Positions 48,020 to 56,151 of a stretch of 64,000 nt of DNA are shown here, one piece after another; position 1 is the stretch's first letter; each line of letters opens with the position of its first letter. The position numbers and the translations under genes are program-made. Source of the DNA: Nitrosomonadales bacterium (GTDB taxonomy: Bacteria; Pseudomonadota; Gammaproteobacteria; Burkholderiales; Gallionellaceae); assembly GCA_016716325.1 (NCBI GenBank), contig JADJWO010000001.1:2232001-2296000 (forward strand). The letters run 5' to 3'. A model generated the notes under the pieces. That model made no database searches, had not been told where the DNA came from, and saw only the letters and a list, made by a program, of their open reading frames with translations.

Positions 48020-49663
48020 TCATTTCTGGGCGGACGGGAGCCACTGGAAGCCGGCACGCTCGAAGTCTTCCCCTTCTTCCATCAGTTCGGTGAGCTTGAT
48101 GTTGCGGCTCTTTTCTCCCAGCATCATTTCGTAGATGGTGTCCTGAACGAAGACGCCGGATTCGATCAGCATCGTGGCATGCGCATAGGAATTGTTCGCG
48201 TCGGGCAACAGGATGGCCGGCAGGTAATCGTAATCGAACGAGCCGGAGCTGCTCTCCCAGTTGGAGACTTTCTCGCTTTCCTTGCCGAGGGTACGCAACC
48301 ATACCGACAGGGGTTTCTTGGCGATGATCTCGATGCCTGCATGCACCGTACCCTGCAGGTCGGTTTGCAGGCGCCGGATCAGGCCGACCCACCATAACGG
48401 TGTGTTCTTCGGCTTGAGCCCGCACAGGTCGCCGATCTTGACCCACGCGCCGCCGTCCCTCGGGATCGTCCCGCCCATGCCGTCCAGGCTTGCATCCAGG
48501 ATGTGCCATTCTTCCATGTCGTAATCGAGATCCTCCTTGATCGAAGCGAGGCCGATGCCGGAGCGTTTCTTCAGGCCGGCGGCATCTTTCTCGGACAGGT
48601 TCGTCATCGTGTCCAGGTCGAGGCGCGTCACCAACTGGCTGATCGTCCTGAAGCTGTGGACCACATCGACAACGGTGTCGATCTGCCTGCGTTCATGGTG
48701 TCGCTGCGGAGGGTCTTCGCTCCAGTATGTTTGCAGATGCTTGAGTACGGTCAGTTTGCCCGACGGGGTGAACTCGCTGCCGAAGCGCTGCTCACGCTGG
48801 ATCATCCCGTGCTCGTTCTGTTCGATGATGCCCGCGATCTTGGGGATGGCCCTGACCGCCCCGAAGTAGCGCGTGGTCGGCGTGACCGTGAGATCGCTGC
48901 CCGCGCGCATCGGCGCCGACGGCCTGGACAGGTCGATGCAGTAGGGGCAGTCGGGATCGGGCGATTCCTTGAGGTCGAAGAAACTGACCATGCGGCCGGC
49001 GATGCGGAAAGTCACCTCGATCTGGTCCGGCGCCAGCGTGCCGGGAGAGGAGACGTCGAGCATCAGCGCGCGCAGCAATTCGCGCTGCGGGCTGGTATGG
49101 ATGACATGTCTGGGATAGGGGTAGACCATGTTGTCGAACTGGCTGTCCGCGGCGAAGCGGTAGCATTCGAACATTCGGCTCCAGACCGATTGCTCGATAG
49201 CGATGTAATGCATCATCTCCAGTTTCATCTGTTCGGCAGTGGCGCGCAGCAGGCGGACGCAGATGACCGGCATGATCTCCTTGAGGTCCCAGGGTGTCTT
49301 TTCCGCGCTGCGATATTGCTGCACGCAGGCTTCATAGGCTTCGGCCAGCACTTTGGAGAAACCGTGCAGACCATCCCACAAGTGCTTGCCCTTGAAATCC
49401 TGCAGATGCGGTTCACCGAGATACAGGCGCAGCAGTTCGGCATGCAGCGGCTGGCCGGTCTCGTCCAGCAGCATGATGATCTCGGTGCGCAGCATGGGGG
49501 TGTAGCCCTGCGCATCCTTGACCGACGACAGCCAGGACGCGAGTTCGTCCAGCGCCTTGAACGCATCGTCCTTCGGCAGGTCGGCGAGCAGTTTGCGCGC
49601 CTCCTTCATGTCGTACATCGGGTGATCCGGTTTTTCGCCAAAGATATCGTTCAGGGAAAACAT
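48020..49663 (-). CDS. Conserved hypothetical protein with PilZ-like C-terminal region
   Basis: A 547-residue cytoplasmic protein without signal or TM helices. The N-terminal ~370 residues are mostly helical and unrecognised, with a CPYC pair at about 240. Near 385-470 the pattern EEWHILDASLDGMGG ... WVKIGDLCGLK ... WWVGLIRRLQ resembles a PilZ domain (D-x-S-x-x-G and G-x-x-R-R), but the N-terminal RxxxR c-di-GMP arginines are not clearly placed. A role in c-di-GMP response would fit the two GGDEF proteins of the window; this is inference. Confidence 0.6.
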   Translation of the reverse strand: MFSLNDIFGEKPDHPMYDMKEARKLLADLPKDDAFKALDELASWLSSVKDAQGYTPMLRTEIIMLLDETGQPLHAELLRLYLGEPHLQDFKGKHLWDGLHGFSKVLAEAYEACVQQYRSAEKTPWDLKEIMPVICVRLLRATAEQMKLEMMHYIAIEQSVWSRMFECYRFAADSQFDNMVYPYPRHVIHTSPQRELLRALMLDVSSPGTLAPDQIEVTFRIAGRMVSFFDLKESPDPDCPYCIDLSRPSAPMRAGSDLTVTPTTRYFGAVRAIPKIAGIIEQNEHGMIQREQRFGSEFTPSGKLTVLKHLQTYWSEDPPQRHHERRQIDTVVDVVHSFRTISQLVTRLDLDTMTNLSEKDAAGLKKRSGIGLASIKEDLDYDMEEWHILDASLDGMGGTIPRDGGAWVKIGDLCGLKPKNTPLWWVGLIRRLQTDLQGTVHAGIEIIAKKPLSVWLRTLGKESEKVSNWESSSGSFDYDYLPAILLPDANNSYAHATMLIESGVFVQDTIYEMMLGEKSRNIKLTELMEEGEDFERAGFQWLPSAQK

Positions 49664-49781
49664 GGTGGGTCTCCTGCTCTGGATGCTGACGGGCGGGCGC
49701 GTCTTGTGCGGTCATCATAACGGAACGTCCCGTGCCGGAAAAGCAGAGACTGAAGCGCCGGTGGGCGGCAGGGAAGGCGCG

Positions 49782-51182
49782 CTACCGGGAAGCCAGCAAT
49801 CCGTCCAGCCACACTTTCCAGCGGCGGTATTTTTCCGGCAGTGCGCCCGTGTCGTCCGGGACCGCTATCCTGTCGCCTTTGCCGTGCCCTGCAGGCGCCA
49901 TCCCCGCCGCGAGCAGCGCCGCTCCCAGCAGGCTGGACTGGTTCTGGTCAAGGCGGTACACGGCGCACGGGGCACATCGGGCGATGCCTTGCTGCAGACA
50001 GTCCGATCCGGACAGCCCGCCAGAAAGACAGGCGCGTCCGATGGCGGAATCGCGGTGAAAGTCTTCCAGCATCCGCGTCACGCGGAAGATGATCGCTTCC
50101 ATCAGCAGCGCGGCGATACGGCGTTGCGGCAGGTGTTCGACCGGGCCGGAGAACGTCACTCTCAGGTCACCCCTGAAATACGGCGCGCCCAGTCCGCCGG
50201 GTTCGGCCAGGCAGAATATCCCGTCTGTTGCCAGCTCCCCGGAGCGGCATTCGCCGAACGGGTAGGGGGCGAGCGCGACGGCGATGGAGTTGAGCGTGCC
50301 TTCGCTGGCGAAATGCGTTTCCCCGGCGCCGTCCCGGTACGCCAGCGTTTGCAGGTAGCCATCGGGCACTGTGCCGCCCGCACGCAGGAAACGTGCGACG
50401 AACCCGCCGCTGCCGAGGTTGACCAGCGCTTCGCTGCCGTCGGCGGCAATGGAGGCGACCAGCGCGGCGGACTGGTCCGCCAGGCTGGCTCGCAACCTCA
50501 GGCCATTGTCGAACTCCAGATCCATCCCGGCGGAGGGCGCGATGCGCGGCAGGATGCCGGCGGGAATGCCGAACAGGTCGCAGAGTGCGGGCGACCATTG
50601 CTGCCGGCGGATATCCATCAGCAAAGTGCGCGCGGCCATGGATTCGTCGGTCACAAAATGCCTGCCGCCAGTCCAGCGCCAGATCAGGAAAGTGTCCAGC
50701 GTACCGGCAAGCAGTTCGCCGCGTTCAAGGCGCGCCAGCCATGCCGGGTTGTCCTGCAACACTTTGCGCAGCTTGGGGGCGAAATAATAGGGGGTGAGCG
50801 GCAGGCCGCCGAGATCGCGGATCGTCTCTTCATGCGCGCGCAATGCGGCGCAACTTGCCGCGCCCCGGTCGTCCTGCCACGAGATCAGCGGGGTGAGCGG
50901 TTGGCCGCCGGCCTGTTCCCAGATCAGGAACGACGAGCGCTGGCTGCACAGGCCCAACGGGACGCAGCCACCCGCTTGTGCGCGGCACTCGTCAAGCGCC
51001 AGCCCGGCTGTCGCTGCATACGCCAGCGCATCGCTCTCGCAGCGCCCGCCGTCGATGGTGATGGCCGACGCGGGGTGTTCCGCGATGTTGTGCAACTTGC
51101 CGTGACGGTCCAGCAGCCCGGCCTTGATCGAGGTGGTGCCAAGGTCGAGCGCGATGGCGCAGAACGAGGCGGCGCGTGTCAT
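49782..51182 (-). CDS. FGGY-family carbohydrate kinase (glycerol-kinase-like)
   Basis: The 466-residue protein has the ASKHA fold: phosphate-1 loop ALDLGTTSIKAGLLD (10-24), SWQDDRG, LGSGGF as phosphate-2, and LSGGLSGSDCLQQGIA as the adenosine motif. FGGY kinases phosphorylate glycerol, xylulose, gluconate and similar polyols. Its overlap (ATGA) with a glycerophosphodiester phosphodiesterase gene and the lipase-like gene before that favours glycerol or a related polyol as substrate, but the sequence alone does not decide it. Confidence 0.85.
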   Translation of the reverse strand: MTRAASFCAIALDLGTTSIKAGLLDRHGKLHNIAEHPASAITIDGGRCESDALAYAATAGLALDECRAQAGGCVPLGLCSQRSSFLIWEQAGGQPLTPLISWQDDRGAASCAALRAHEETIRDLGGLPLTPYYFAPKLRKVLQDNPAWLARLERGELLAGTLDTFLIWRWTGGRHFVTDESMAARTLLMDIRRQQWSPALCDLFGIPAGILPRIAPSAGMDLEFDNGLRLRASLADQSAALVASIAADGSEALVNLGSGGFVARFLRAGGTVPDGYLQTLAYRDGAGETHFASEGTLNSIAVALAPYPFGECRSGELATDGIFCLAEPGGLGAPYFRGDLRVTFSGPVEHLPQRRIAALLMEAIIFRVTRMLEDFHRDSAIGRACLSGGLSGSDCLQQGIARCAPCAVYRLDQNQSSLLGAALLAAGMAPAGHGKGDRIAVPDDTGALPEKYRRWKVWLDGLLASR

Positions 51183-51928
51183 CCGTTCCTCATCGCCAGC
51201 GCCTGTTGCGGCACGTCGCTGATCAGGATGTCCACGCCGTGACCCAGCGCCCTGGCGATCTCTTCATCGCTGTTGCAGGTGTAGACCGCGATGCATTTGT
51301 CGTGTCCGCGCAACAATTCGACCGTCGCCTCATCGAGCGAGGTTATCGGCAGGCACAGCCCGCGCAGGAAGGGGTGTGCGGCCAGTGCCCGGCGCGCGTC
51401 CGCAAGCGTCTGCTCCGGCTCGAGGTTGTAGATCAGCGGGAACCCCGGTGTGAGCTGGTGGGCATAGACCAGGCTGGCGAGGTCGAATGAAGAAACGATG
51501 ACGGTATCGTCCTGCGCGGTTCCGATCATCTCCAGCGTCTTGCGTACCTTGATCTCGTGGCGGGCACGGGGCTCCCAGTCGCGGTTCTTGATCTCGATCA
51601 GCAGGCGGCAGCGCGTGCGGTAGGCATCCAGAAATGCCTGCAGGCCCATGATGCCTTCCGCTGCGGCTTGAGGGGAGAAATGCGCGGCGAAATCCATCTG
51701 CTGCAATTGCGCGAGATCGAAATCGTCTATGCGCCTGTCCGGCAAGCCGAGCTTGCCGAGGAAGCGGTCGTGCCACAGTACGGCTGTTCCGTCGCGGCTC
51801 AACTGCACGTCAGTCTCGATACCGTCGATCGTATATTCCAGCGCCTTGTCGAAGGCCGTGCGGGTGTTTTCCGCCGCCTCGCGGTTGGCGCCGCGATGGG
51901 CGAAGATCAAGGTTCGCCGGGTTCTCAT
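51179..51928 (-). CDS. Glycerophosphodiester phosphodiesterase
   Basis: Hydrolyses glycerophosphodiesters to sn-glycerol-3-phosphate and an alcohol. The 249-residue TIM-barrel protein has HRGANREAAENT (His11, Arg12), GIETDVQLSRDGTAVLWHDR with the metal ligands Glu/Asp and catalytic His, and LLIEIKN. No signal peptide, so it is cytoplasmic (UgpQ-like). The ATG at 51928 overlaps the stop of the preceding hydrolase gene; its own stop overlaps the kinase start. Confidence 0.93.
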   Translation of the reverse strand: MRTRRTLIFAHRGANREAAENTRTAFDKALEYTIDGIETDVQLSRDGTAVLWHDRFLGKLGLPDRRIDDFDLAQLQQMDFAAHFSPQAAAEGIMGLQAFLDAYRTRCRLLIEIKNRDWEPRARHEIKVRKTLEMIGTAQDDTVIVSSFDLASLVYAHQLTPGFPLIYNLEPEQTLADARRALAAHPFLRGLCLPITSLDEATVELLRGHDKCIAVYTCNSDEEIARALGHGVDILISDVPQQALAMRNG

Positions 51929-53142
51929 CGGGGCAGGCTTTCGATGAAGCGCCGCATCGAGGCTTCCAGCGCGGCGAAGTGCGGGTTGTACATCAGGCGG
52001 CGCATCATTCCGGCGGCAAGGTTCTCTTCCGTCACTTCGCCTTGTTGGCACTGTCCGGGATGTTCGCGGCACGCCCTGTATTTTTCCATCTCGTCAGGGT
52101 AGTAGTGCAGGCAATTCGAATATTCTCCGGACGCCCCGTAGTGGTTGTCTTCCGGCGCGATCACGATGGCCGTGTGCGCCGAACTCACTATCCGCTGTGC
52201 GGGTATCACACTGTCCACCCTCTCCAGCCTTGCGGCGGGAATGCCGGGCGGCAATTTCCCCGGTGTGGTGGTGTAGAGCACCAGTTTGTTGGCTGCGTGG
52301 GCGGCATGCGCCATAAAGGCCAGCGTGGCCGAGATGTCCACGGTCACGTCGTCCGCGCTGGCGGCGGCGAACACCGGAATATCCACGCCGCGTCCCTGCA
52401 AGCATGTGTCGAGTTCGCGGATCAGCGCATGCATCTGCGCCGCCGCATTCTTCGGGAAGGATTCGTACTTGTAGATATCGAGATCGGGCCTGATCTCCAG
52501 CCATTTCGCCGAAGGGATCAGCCAACTGTACAGCTTGTGCCAGTTGGCGAACCTGGCGCGAGACGATATCCGCAATGCGGGCGAGAACAGCAGCAGGCCG
52601 CGCACCCGTTCGTCGTGCAGGCTGTGCAGGATACTCAGCGTTGCGCCTGCCGACAGTCCCGCCAGATACATCTCGTCGACTTCCTCCGCCAGCCGGTCGG
52701 CGCCATACGCGACCGCCCTGGCCCAGTCCTGCCGGCGCGCCTCGAGCAGGTCGCCCGGCTGCGTGCCATGCCCCGGCAACAATATCGCCATCACGCGAAA
52801 ACCGTTCTGCCGGAAGAATGCCGCCAGATGCCTCATGGAATAGGGTGAATCGGTCAGGCCGTGGGTGAGCAGTACGCCACGGCGGAAAGGCTTGCCGTGC
52901 CCCGGCGCAAAATCGGCCGACGGTTCCAGCTCGAACGGGGCGTTGCCGCCAACGACGCTGTCGAGAATGGCTGCGCCCGATGCGGCGCGTGCCTTCGTCA
53001 GCATGTCGCGGGTGGCAGCGACATAGTCCGCGAACGTCGGTGCAATGTCATCGAACCCGGCGTTCAATCCGGAAGGCCGGTGCCGCGCTTGTAGCGGAGG
53101 AACTGCCGAGCCAGAGATGCTGCGCAAATGCTGCATTGCCAT
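51925..53142 (-). CDS. Alpha/beta hydrolase, lysophospholipase/monoacylglycerol-lipase-like
   Basis: The 405-residue protein has the oxyanion motif GVLLTHGLTDSPYSMRHL, a nucleophile elbow LAGLSAGA (Ser164 from the start at 53142) and a candidate acid in AAASADDVTVD; the catalytic His is probably in the SAHTAIVIAP segment. The C-terminal part (EDNHYGASGEYSNCLHYY, CREHPGQCQQGEVTEENL) is unusual and cysteine-containing. First gene of a three-gene operon with overlapping stops and starts. The start is uncertain: ATG codons at 53142 and 53136 both fit; longer frames run into unrelated sequence. Confidence 0.8.
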   Translation of the reverse strand: MAMQHLRSISGSAVPPLQARHRPSGLNAGFDDIAPTFADYVAATRDMLTKARAASGAAILDSVVGGNAPFELEPSADFAPGHGKPFRRGVLLTHGLTDSPYSMRHLAAFFRQNGFRVMAILLPGHGTQPGDLLEARRQDWARAVAYGADRLAEEVDEMYLAGLSAGATLSILHSLHDERVRGLLLFSPALRISSRARFANWHKLYSWLIPSAKWLEIRPDLDIYKYESFPKNAAAQMHALIRELDTCLQGRGVDIPVFAAASADDVTVDISATLAFMAHAAHAANKLVLYTTTPGKLPPGIPAARLERVDSVIPAQRIVSSAHTAIVIAPEDNHYGASGEYSNCLHYYPDEMEKYRACREHPGQCQQGEVTEENLAAGMMRRLMYNPHFAALEASMRRFIESLPR

Positions 53143-53447
53143 TCCCGTGTGGAAAACCGGCTGGATTATGACGCAGATTGTCGCGTTTGATGATGGGTCG
53201 GCGGGAATTGGCCTTGCAGGCCGCGCATTCGCCTGAAGGAGAATGCCGTTCCGGGCTACAAACAGCAAGCAGGTGAGCCCATATGCCAAAGCCCCCGCAT
53301 GGGCTTTGGCGTTCGTAGGCTCGCAGCAGTGCGGCTCGAATTCCCTGCCCACCCCACGCGCCGTCCCGGACGCGGATTTGGCTCCATGCAAATCATGCAT
53401 CAACAAAAGAAAAGGGCCACCCATTCGGGCAGCCCTTTTTCTTTTGT
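53143..53447. other. Gap between hydrolase gene and tmRNA
   Basis: Holds the hydrolase promoter region, a perfect 10-bp hairpin GCCAAAGCCC / GGGCTTTGGC (53285-53294, 53301-53310) without a T-run, and the tmRNA terminator. An 89-codon plus-strand frame here is not a gene (see rejected items). As tmRNA 3' ends are frequent integration sites, this gap is where island remnants would be expected, but none is recognised. Confidence 0.6.
53403..53446 (-). terminator. Intrinsic terminator of the tmRNA gene
   Basis: Read on the minus strand, AAAAGGGCTGCCC pairs with GGGTGGCCCTTTT around GAAT and is followed by CTTTTGTTG. It begins two bases beyond the mature 3' CCA end. Confidence 0.85.
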
Positions 53448-53817
53448 TGGTGGAGACGGCGGGAATTGAACCCGCGTCCGCAAGCCCTCCACAGACAGTT
53501 CTACATACTTAGCCTGGCTGTTTGATTTGATCCCGCACACGCCAACCGGCGGGCTGGTACGGGACGAGTCACCTTGTTTCTAGCTCCGGTCAAAGTGACC
53601 CTGACCGGCACGATTCTGTGTAATTTACCTCACTCATCTCAGCCTTGCGGCCTTGAGCCACTCCACAGACAGCGTGGTGTGAGGTCTAGCTGACTTAAGC
53701 AGCTAAAGCGTAGTTTTCGTCGTTTGCGACTAGTTTTTTCCAGCTGATTTACGAGGTGGCGGGTCCTCGGTATGCCCTGCGCTGCTTTGCAACCCACGTC
53801 GAAGCCAAGTCGTCCCC
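53448..53817 (-). ncRNA. ssrA: Transfer-messenger RNA (tmRNA)
   Basis: The 370-base RNA rescues stalled ribosomes and tags the nascent protein. The 5' end GGGGACGACTTGGCTTCGACG and the 3' end with T-arm CGGGTTCAATTCCCG and encoded ACCA pair to form the tRNA-like acceptor. The tag frame at 53695-53727 encodes ANDENYALAA and a TAA stop, the common betaproteobacterial tag ending in the ClpXP/ClpA signal LAA. A TACAAT box on the minus strand at 53843-53838 is a likely -10 site. Confidence 0.97.
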
Positions 53818-53851
53818 GTTGTGTTGATACGGTGCGGATTGTAGCAGAGTC

Positions 53852-54523
53852 TCAGAGGGTGAGATGGGCGATGAGTTCCATCGGGTCGTCCACGCAGTCG
53901 TGTGCCTGCCAGTTTTCGACCGAGGCATCGGCACCGACATAACCGTAGCTGGCGATGATGCCGCGCATGCCGGATGCATTGGCGGCCTGCATATCGCGCA
54001 GGTCGTCTCCGAGATACAGGCATTGCGCGGGCGCGACGCCAGTGAGTTCGCAGGCCTTGAGCATCGGTTCGGGATGCGGTTTGGCGTGGGCACAGGTGTC
54101 GCCGCTGACCAGACAGGCGGCGCGGTCGGACATGCCCAGCGCCTGCATCAGCGGTATGGTGTAGCGGTGCGGTTTATTGGTGACGATGCCCCAGCGGATG
54201 TTGCGCCGCTCCAGTTCGGCAACCAGTTGCGCGATGCCGTCGAACAACCGGGTATGCACACAGATGTGGCTGGCGTAATGGTCGAGGAAGATTTCGCGCA
54301 AGGTGTCGTAATCCGGCGCGTCCGGGTCGATGCCGAAGCCGACCTTGAGCAGGCCGCGCGAGCCGTGCGAAGCTTGCGGACGCAGTATTTCCAGCGGCAG
54401 GGGGGACAGGCCGCGCACGGCGCGGGTATGGTTCAGCGCGGCCGCAAGGTCGGGAGCGGTGTCGGCGAAGGTGCCGTCGAGGTCGAACAGGACTGCTTTA
54501 ATCACGAAGCACGCTCTTAACAC
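53852..54523 (-). CDS. gph: Phosphoglycolate phosphatase (HAD family)
   Basis: Dephosphorylates 2-phosphoglycolate. The 223-residue HAD protein has the nucleophile motif FDLDGTFADTAPDL (Asp14, Asp16), VTNKPHRYT (motif II), KPHPEPML (motif III Lys) and LGDDLRDMQAANASGM (motif IV). Usual Gph has DLDGTLVDTAPDL, which this closely follows. It precedes ubiG's partner position as in many proteobacteria (ubiG-gph). The exact substrate among HAD phosphatases is inferred from that neighbourhood. Confidence 0.9.
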   Translation of the reverse strand: MLRACFVIKAVLFDLDGTFADTAPDLAAALNHTRAVRGLSPLPLEILRPQASHGSRGLLKVGFGIDPDAPDYDTLREIFLDHYASHICVHTRLFDGIAQLVAELERRNIRWGIVTNKPHRYTIPLMQALGMSDRAACLVSGDTCAHAKPHPEPMLKACELTGVAPAQCLYLGDDLRDMQAANASGMRGIIASYGYVGADASVENWQAHDCVDDPMELIAHLTL

Positions 54524-54525
54524 CG

Positions 54526-54588
54526 CCCTCTCCCCTAACCCCTCTCCCGCAAGCGGGAGAGGGGAGCGCGACAGCGCGGGGGAGGGGG
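54526..54588. repeat. CCCCTCTCCCGCAAGCGGGAGAGG repeat between gph and ubiG
   Basis: Intergenic copy of the family found inside ileS, gluQ, lspA and earP, with the hairpin core at about 54540-54563 and a second GAGGGGG arm to 54588. It fills the whole gap, with ubiG's stop codon immediately adjacent. Confidence 0.85.
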
Positions 54589-55338
54589 TTAGTCATGCCG
54601 GCAGGCGATCATGTAATTGATGTCGGTATCGCGTCCCAGCGAATAGGTCTTGCTGAACGGGTCGTAGCTCATGCCGGTGATGTTTTCCAGGTTCAGTCCG
54701 GCATTGCGGCAGGCTTGTGCCAGTTCGGACGGCTTGAGGAACTTGGCGTAATCGTGCGTGCCGCGCGGCAGCAGGTTCAGCAGGTATTCCGCGCCGATCA
54801 CGGCAAACAGGTAGGACTTCGGGTTGCGGTTGAGCGTGGACAGGAACACCCATCCGCCGGGCTTGACCAGTTTGGCGCAGGCCGAGATCACGCTGCGCGG
54901 GTCGGGCACGTGTTCGAGCATCTCCATGCAGGCGACGATGTCATAGTGTCCCGGCTGTTCGGCAGCCAGGTCTTCCACGGCGATCTTGCGGTAATCGACC
55001 TGTTTGCCGCTTTCCAGCAAGTGCAGTTTGGCGACTTTCAGGGATTTTTCGGCAAGGTCGATGCCGGTGACGCTGGCGCCCATTCCCGCCATGCCTTCCG
55101 ACAGGATGCCGCCGCCGCAACCGACGTCCAGCACGGTCTTCCCGGCCAGGCCCGCATGGCGGTCGATGTAGTCCAGGCGCAACGGATTGATGTCGTGCAG
55201 CGGCCGGAATTCACTGTTGGGGTCCCACCACTTGTGCGCCAGCAGGGAGAACTTTTCCAGTTCGACAGGGTCGGCATTCAGCGTCGTTGTGCCGGTGGCG
55301 GTCGCCGGTTCGACCGGCTGATCGTGTGGAGCGCCCAT
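54589..55338 (-). CDS. ubiG: Ubiquinone biosynthesis O-methyltransferase UbiG
   Basis: Catalyses both O-methylations in ubiquinone synthesis. The 249-residue SAM methyltransferase has EKFSLLAHKWWDPNSEFRPLHDINPLRL, the UbiG-specific N-terminal stretch, motif I VLDVGCGGGILSEGMA, GIDLAEKSL, and VACMEMLEHVPDP, then GGWVFLSTLNRNPKSYL. Length and motifs are standard. It lies between an OmpA-like gene and gph on the same strand, two bases and one repeat away respectively. Confidence 0.97.
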   Translation of the reverse strand: MGAPHDQPVEPATATGTTTLNADPVELEKFSLLAHKWWDPNSEFRPLHDINPLRLDYIDRHAGLAGKTVLDVGCGGGILSEGMAGMGASVTGIDLAEKSLKVAKLHLLESGKQVDYRKIAVEDLAAEQPGHYDIVACMEMLEHVPDPRSVISACAKLVKPGGWVFLSTLNRNPKSYLFAVIGAEYLLNLLPRGTHDYAKFLKPSELAQACRNAGLNLENITGMSYDPFSKTYSLGRDTDINYMIACRHD

Positions 55339-55339
55339 T

Positions 55340-55972
55340 TTATTTCGCGCGCGCGCCCGAAACGCGGATTTCCACGCGGCGGTCCGGTGCGAGGCAGGCT
55401 TGCAGTTTTACGCTCTTCAGCTTGTCGCACTCGCCCGGTTTGGTGACCGGCTGGCTGCTGCCCTTGCCTGTGCTGGACATTTTTTCGGTGGTGATCCCTT
55501 CGCTGACCAGGAAATTATGTACGGCATTGGCGCGGTATTCGGAAAGCCGCCGGTTCAAATCCTGCGGGCCGGTGCGGTCGGCGTGCCCGGTGATGAGTAT
55601 GCTGTCGTATGCGATCGATTTCAGGTCGTTGGCCAGTTTGATGAGCCGCGCCTTGGCGGCCGGCTTGAGTTCGGCCTTGCCGGAATCGAACAGCTCGTCC
55701 GCGCCCAGGCTGACATCGAGCGATTCGGCCGGTGTGTCTGTCGATGTTGCCGGTGTGGTGACCGCCGGTTCTTTTTTGGAGGGGGCGGCATCGCATTCCG
55801 CAAGAGCGTTGTCGGGAGCCCATTCCCCGGTGCGGATGCAGCTGCCGAAGCCGCTGCGTACAAGCTGGCCTTCCGCATCGTAGAGGTAGCCTATGCTGGT
55901 GGGGTGGGCGAGCGCACCGTGTGCCATGGACAGCAGGCAGGCTAGCGAGGCGATGTGCAATGCACGGTTCAT
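55340..55972 (-). CDS. OmpA-family outer-membrane/peptidoglycan-binding protein
   Basis: The 210-residue protein has a signal peptide (MNRALHIASLACLLSMAHGALA, cleavage before HPTS), a short central part with two cysteines (FGSCIRTGEW, LAECDAA), a Ser/Thr/Pro linker and a C-terminal OmpA domain (ILITGHADRTGPQDLNRRLSEYRANAV), whose Asp and Arg bind diaminopimelate. It lacks an OmpA beta-barrel. The gap to gyrA holds the divergent promoters. Probably tethers the envelope to the cell wall. Confidence 0.92.
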   Translation of the reverse strand: MNRALHIASLACLLSMAHGALAHPTSIGYLYDAEGQLVRSGFGSCIRTGEWAPDNALAECDAAPSKKEPAVTTPATSTDTPAESLDVSLGADELFDSGKAELKPAAKARLIKLANDLKSIAYDSILITGHADRTGPQDLNRRLSEYRANAVHNFLVSEGITTEKMSSTGKGSSQPVTKPGECDKLKSVKLQACLAPDRRVEIRVSGARAK

Positions 55973-56151
55973 GGCATTCCTTTGTGTTTAGAGTTGGAGC
56001 TGGGGCATTCGACGATGGCCGGATGGTAAGGGTTAGCCCTTGTCGTTGTAAATACCGCAGGGGGCGGCCCGTAATCAGTTTTGTCTCGAAAGGGGGTGGC
56101 GTGGTAAACTTGCGCGCTGTTTTCTGAGCATTTTCAATCACCCCGGATACC

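Noticed and set aside
53243..53512. An 89-codon plus-strand frame ending in VETAGIEPASAS
   Set aside because: The ETAGIEPAS peptide comes from reading the antisense of the tmRNA T-arm and 3' end; such peptides are widely misannotated over tRNA-like RNA genes. No conserved protein.
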